Assembly (NCBI GenBank): GCA_003427395.1
Contig: BFEA01000182.1
Span: 561,413-604,216, forward strand
Origin: Chara braunii
Lineage: Eukaryota; Streptophyta; Charophyceae; Charales; Characeae
Reading direction: 5' to 3'
Length of the DNA stretch: 42,804 nucleotides
The notes beneath the pieces were generated by a model. The model did no database searches and was not told the DNA's origin. It saw nothing but the letters and a program-made list of their open reading frames with translations. The stretch's first letter is position 1. Every line of letters starts with the position of its first letter. Shown here piece after piece: positions 40,385 through 42,804 of the stretch. The translations under genes and the position numbers were made by a program.

Positions 40385-41917
40385 AGGAGGGGCTATTGCA
40401 GACGACCTCACCGTAGCATGTGAAAATAAGGAGTAGTCTCTAGAGGAGTTGAAGAGAGTGTTAGATAACTATTGTGACCTATCGGAGGCCTCAATCAATT
40501 GGGATAAATCAGTTTATTTTTTGTCACCCTTGCTCTCACTGGAGGTGGAATGGGGACTGAGGTGAATCCCCACAAATACTGCTGAGAGATTCTTGGGGGT
40601 ACAGGTATCCTTGTCGGACTGCTCTGCAATTCAAGATAACCTCTTAACAAAAAAGGTAGTGGCTAGGATTAACGGTTGGGTGCGGAACCACCAACTGTCC
40701 CCGTTTGGGAGGGCCCTAGTACTTTCATCTGCAACTTTCTTAATTCTTTGGTTCCCTGTATGATTCATTTGTTAAGTGAGGAGGCATATCAAAAAATAAA
40801 ACAAGCAGCGGCCAGATACCTGTGGAAGCCTTTGGCGTCGGAAGATCAAAGCTTTATAGTAAAGGTCGCATGGGAAATCATTAGTTGCGCCAGAAGTCAA
40901 GGGGGTTTAGGGATTTTAGACCCCATGCAACAGAATATAGCTCTGCTGGTAAAATGGCCGATGGCTGCAATTAATGGGGACACAGGAAAATGCTGGCTCA
41001 AACTGGCTGTGTACATCCTTATGGATGAATGGTCTTTGAAAGAGCCTTCGCATGTGTGGCTATGCTTCATGATAGGCTCATATACTCAAAGGAGGCCAAG
41101 GTATAAAATTTGGCAGGATATTATTCGAGCCTGGAGGAAGGTGAGGCCTCAGTTAATAGCGGAGCCTAGATCCAAAAGGGAAATATTAAACCAGATCCTA
41201 TTTGAGAATAGATTTATTTTGGAAAATGGACAGGAATTGAAATTTGATGGTAGTATAGGCTCTTTTGGGAAAGCCTGGATTGGAAAAGGTGTTATCCAAC
41301 TGAAAGATGTATGGGACGAAGAGGCAGCCAAATGGCACACCTTGGATGAGCTAAGAGGGAGGCTTTCGAAACTCAGACATCAGGAGTTTAACTATGAGCG
41401 AGTCAAAAGAGCAGTTCCTCAACACTGGATTGGTGCATTGCACAGAGGAAAAGAACGTAATGAGGGCAATTGGGTGGAGGACCCAGAAAACAGAAACAAG
41501 GTTTGGAAAGTACTAGGCACAGGCACGGATCAGGGATCCGGGGTGAAGGTACAGAAATGGCGAAAGGGATTGGAGAAGGGCAAGGGGAAACTGATATGGG
41601 AAGGGGAAGATACGGTAGCGACTACACAGGATTTGGAAGAGGTGAGAGTGTATGAGCAGAAGGCACAAAAGGGCTTAGACTGCTATCTGGTAAGGGATGT
41701 CCAAGATAACATAACAATAGAGCCCATTTTGTTTGGGTGGAGCTTAGTTCCTATTAGCAGGCCATCCCTGTGTATCAGTACAGAACAAAGGTGGGGGTAC
41801 AAATACAACAAGAGAAAAGGCCAAGGAAACCGAGTGCAGTGGCTGGAAAGAGACTATCAGATTTGCAAATTACACGAGTGGAAGAAAATGATCTCTATAA
41901 ATTATGGAAGGCCTTGA
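40385..41917 (+). pseudogene. Fourth LINE: RT C-terminal part and connection region
   Basis: The first part reads GAIADDLTVACENKE, TAG, then LSEASINWDKSVYFLSPL, TGA, and TAERFLGVQVSL, typical of the RT palm end and thumb. A frame change near 40740 leads into a long open frame (to 41917): EEAYQKIKQAAARYLWKPLA, FIVKVAWEIISCARSQGGLG, DEWSLKEPSHVWLCFMIGSY, WIGKGVIQLKDVWDEEAAKW, LSKLRHQEFNYERVKRAVPQ. The open frame nominally opens on GTG at 40676, which is not a real start. The intact ADD here is the reference showing that the large LINE lost its catalytic Asp. The second domain has no enzymatic assignment. Confidence 0.78.
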
Positions 41918-42297
41918 AAACGATTCCGTCTTAGAGACAGGCAGCGTTGCAGTGGTTACAATCGATGCTGATCACCCCCACGACAACATGGCTTAATACA
42001 AGGGGAATGAACATCTCCTCAACCTGCGTCAGGTGTAGTTAGGGTTGGGAGACAGCATCCCATTTGTGGTTGTCTTGTCCCCTGTGGCAGGAAGTATAGG
42101 AGTGGTGGAGAGTTTTGGAAGAATACGGGTATGGTTTTTGCATGGGGAGATGAATTCATTCTTTTTGGAGTAACAAGAGGAATTTTGGGCTCGGGGGAAG
42201 GATATGTAGCACTCTGCTGCAGAGGGGTAGTAATGGAAACTATCTGGGCAGCACGTAATGCGAAGACGTTTCTCCAGGAGGATGTTAATATCCATCA

Positions 42298-42333
<36 letters not shown>

Positions 42334-42493
42334 CCATCATGAGAAAAACCAAATAAAAGCATTGGTTAGGCTAGCAATATTTGCCGATTGGAGAAGGAAA
42401 AAGTTCTCTTGGTTCCTGGGAACTTGGGCAAAGGGCAACTTCGCAAAGATCCAGGAAGAAAGTAAGCTAGAAGTTGCCCAATGGTTATGTTGA
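41918..42493 (+). pseudogene. Fourth LINE: zf-RVT remnant and ORF2 tail
   Basis: QWLQSMLITPTTTWLNTRGM, then CVRCS, TAG, GWETASHLWLSC at about 42028-42079 is the zinc module, with a stop inside it. The tail (AARNAKTFLQEDVNIHH…EKNQIKALVRLAIFADWRRK) matches VRNKNAFESRFLSEKSIKAL of the second LINE. The tail is split by the poly(A) insertion without loss of frame (33 nt plus a 9-nt duplication, 42 in total). Confidence 0.7.
42291..42341 (+). mobile_element. Minimal poly(A) insertion flanked by 9-bp duplication
   Basis: TCCATCATG at 42291-42299 is repeated at 42333-42341. Between them are T, thirty A, TC. Removing the insertion and one duplicate restores a continuous LINE coding sequence. Confidence 0.75.
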
Positions 42494-42680
42494 GGAGGGT
42501 CTTGGGGCGTTTTTAGCCCAGATTCGGTTCTCTGAAAAAAATAAATGAGCAAATTGAGTTGGAATGGGGGACGCTGGACCGGTTTCTAACTCTACTGTGT
42601 TATACGATGCTTTGTTAAAATTGCATGGTCTCCAGGTAAATGGTTCACGGTAGGCCTACGGGGCCCTGTCTGCAGCCTTA

Positions 42681-42727
42681 CCCGCCCTAAGTGAAGGCGA
42701 AGGTGCCCGCCCTAAGTGAAGGCGGGC
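42681..42727. repeat. Duplicated CCCGCCCTAAGTGAAGGCG and hairpin
   Basis: Two copies (42681-42699 and 42706-42724). The second is extended to a perfect stem GCCCGCC (42705-42711) with GGCGGGC (42721-42727). Confidence 0.85.
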
Positions 42728-42804
42728 CTGGCTTTTTGCAAGAGACCCTCGACTGTCAATTTCATATTTGGGGTCCAGGCAGTTGCGACGCGCCAGTTGG
42801 TTGA

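Larger units (their letters stand above)
40385..42650 (+). mobile_element. Fourth LINE, plus strand, 5'-truncated in the RT
   Basis: Starts just upstream of the catalytic box (IADDL at 40395-40409) and runs through the connection region, C-terminal domain and zf-RVT remnant to about 42540. It shares the clade of the other LINEs (SQGGLGILDPMQQNIALLV matches SEGGLGICDP and DEGGLGLLDPTRQN). It is interrupted by stops and by a 33-nt A-rich insertion at 42300-42332. Confidence 0.78.

Noticed and set aside
1-42804. A virus or integrated viral genome
   Set aside because: All recognisable proteins are Gag, protease or RT of LTR retrotransposons or LINE ORF1/ORF2; no envelope, capsid or viral replicase signature was seen.

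Overview
The window is eukaryotic nuclear DNA made almost entirely of decayed transposable elements and simple repeats. I find no convincing host gene. Three things point to the green-plant lineage: LINE-type elements whose ORF1 resembles plant DUF4283/zinc-knuckle proteins and whose ORF2 ends in a zf-RVT domain, Ty3-like elements, and a primer-binding site close to the plant initiator-Met type. My best guess is a streptophyte (charophyte) alga such as Chara; this is recollection plus inference and was not verified. A 460-base N gap (16296-16755) and isolated single Ns at low-complexity sites show a draft assembly.

Layout. 1-490 holds the C-terminal part of a Ty3-type gag (minus strand). The same segment reappears directly after the gap (16756-17245), there joined to the rest of its gag (to 17683) and a palindromic primer-binding site near 17825-17842. 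486-4633 (minus) is a second Ty3-type element with gag, Gln/Gly-rich tail, retropepsin and reverse transcriptase, broken by stops. 4655-6390 is non-coding. 6390-8150 is an unusual field of hairpins that becomes a 12-unit array with a period of about 50 bp. 8896-13325 alternates (AAT)n microsatellites with repeated modules. 13490-15260 is a satellite whose units carry long inverted repeats. 15766-15919 is a 77-bp duplication, and two facing tRNA-like sequences lie before the gap.

Right of the gap: 17843-20430 is the leader or LTR area of the second Ty3 element and unassigned DNA. 20930-21500 is a fold-back region. About 22430-31800 is one minus-strand LINE. Its ORF1 is split by a 2.84-kb insertion (27373-30213) that has GTACG-rich inverted ends and an 11-bp target duplication with one mismatch. 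32214-35690 is a second minus-strand LINE with its poly(A) tail. 36060-36912 is a plus-strand LINE tail. 37150-37795 holds two copies of a SINE-like repeat. 37797-38983 is the ORF1 of a further LINE (minus). 40385-42650 is a plus-strand LINE 3' half carrying a 33-nt insertion, almost pure poly(A), between 9-bp duplications.

How the parts relate. No genes here cooperate as a pathway. The window is a record of nested insertions followed by decay, with many stops of the kind cytosine deamination produces. The feature that stands out is how many unrelated non-coding repeats contain short hairpins whose stems differ between copies by matched changes on both arms. This is seen in the 50-bp array, the 13.6-14.3 kb satellite and a GCCCRCC hairpin found at both ends of the window.
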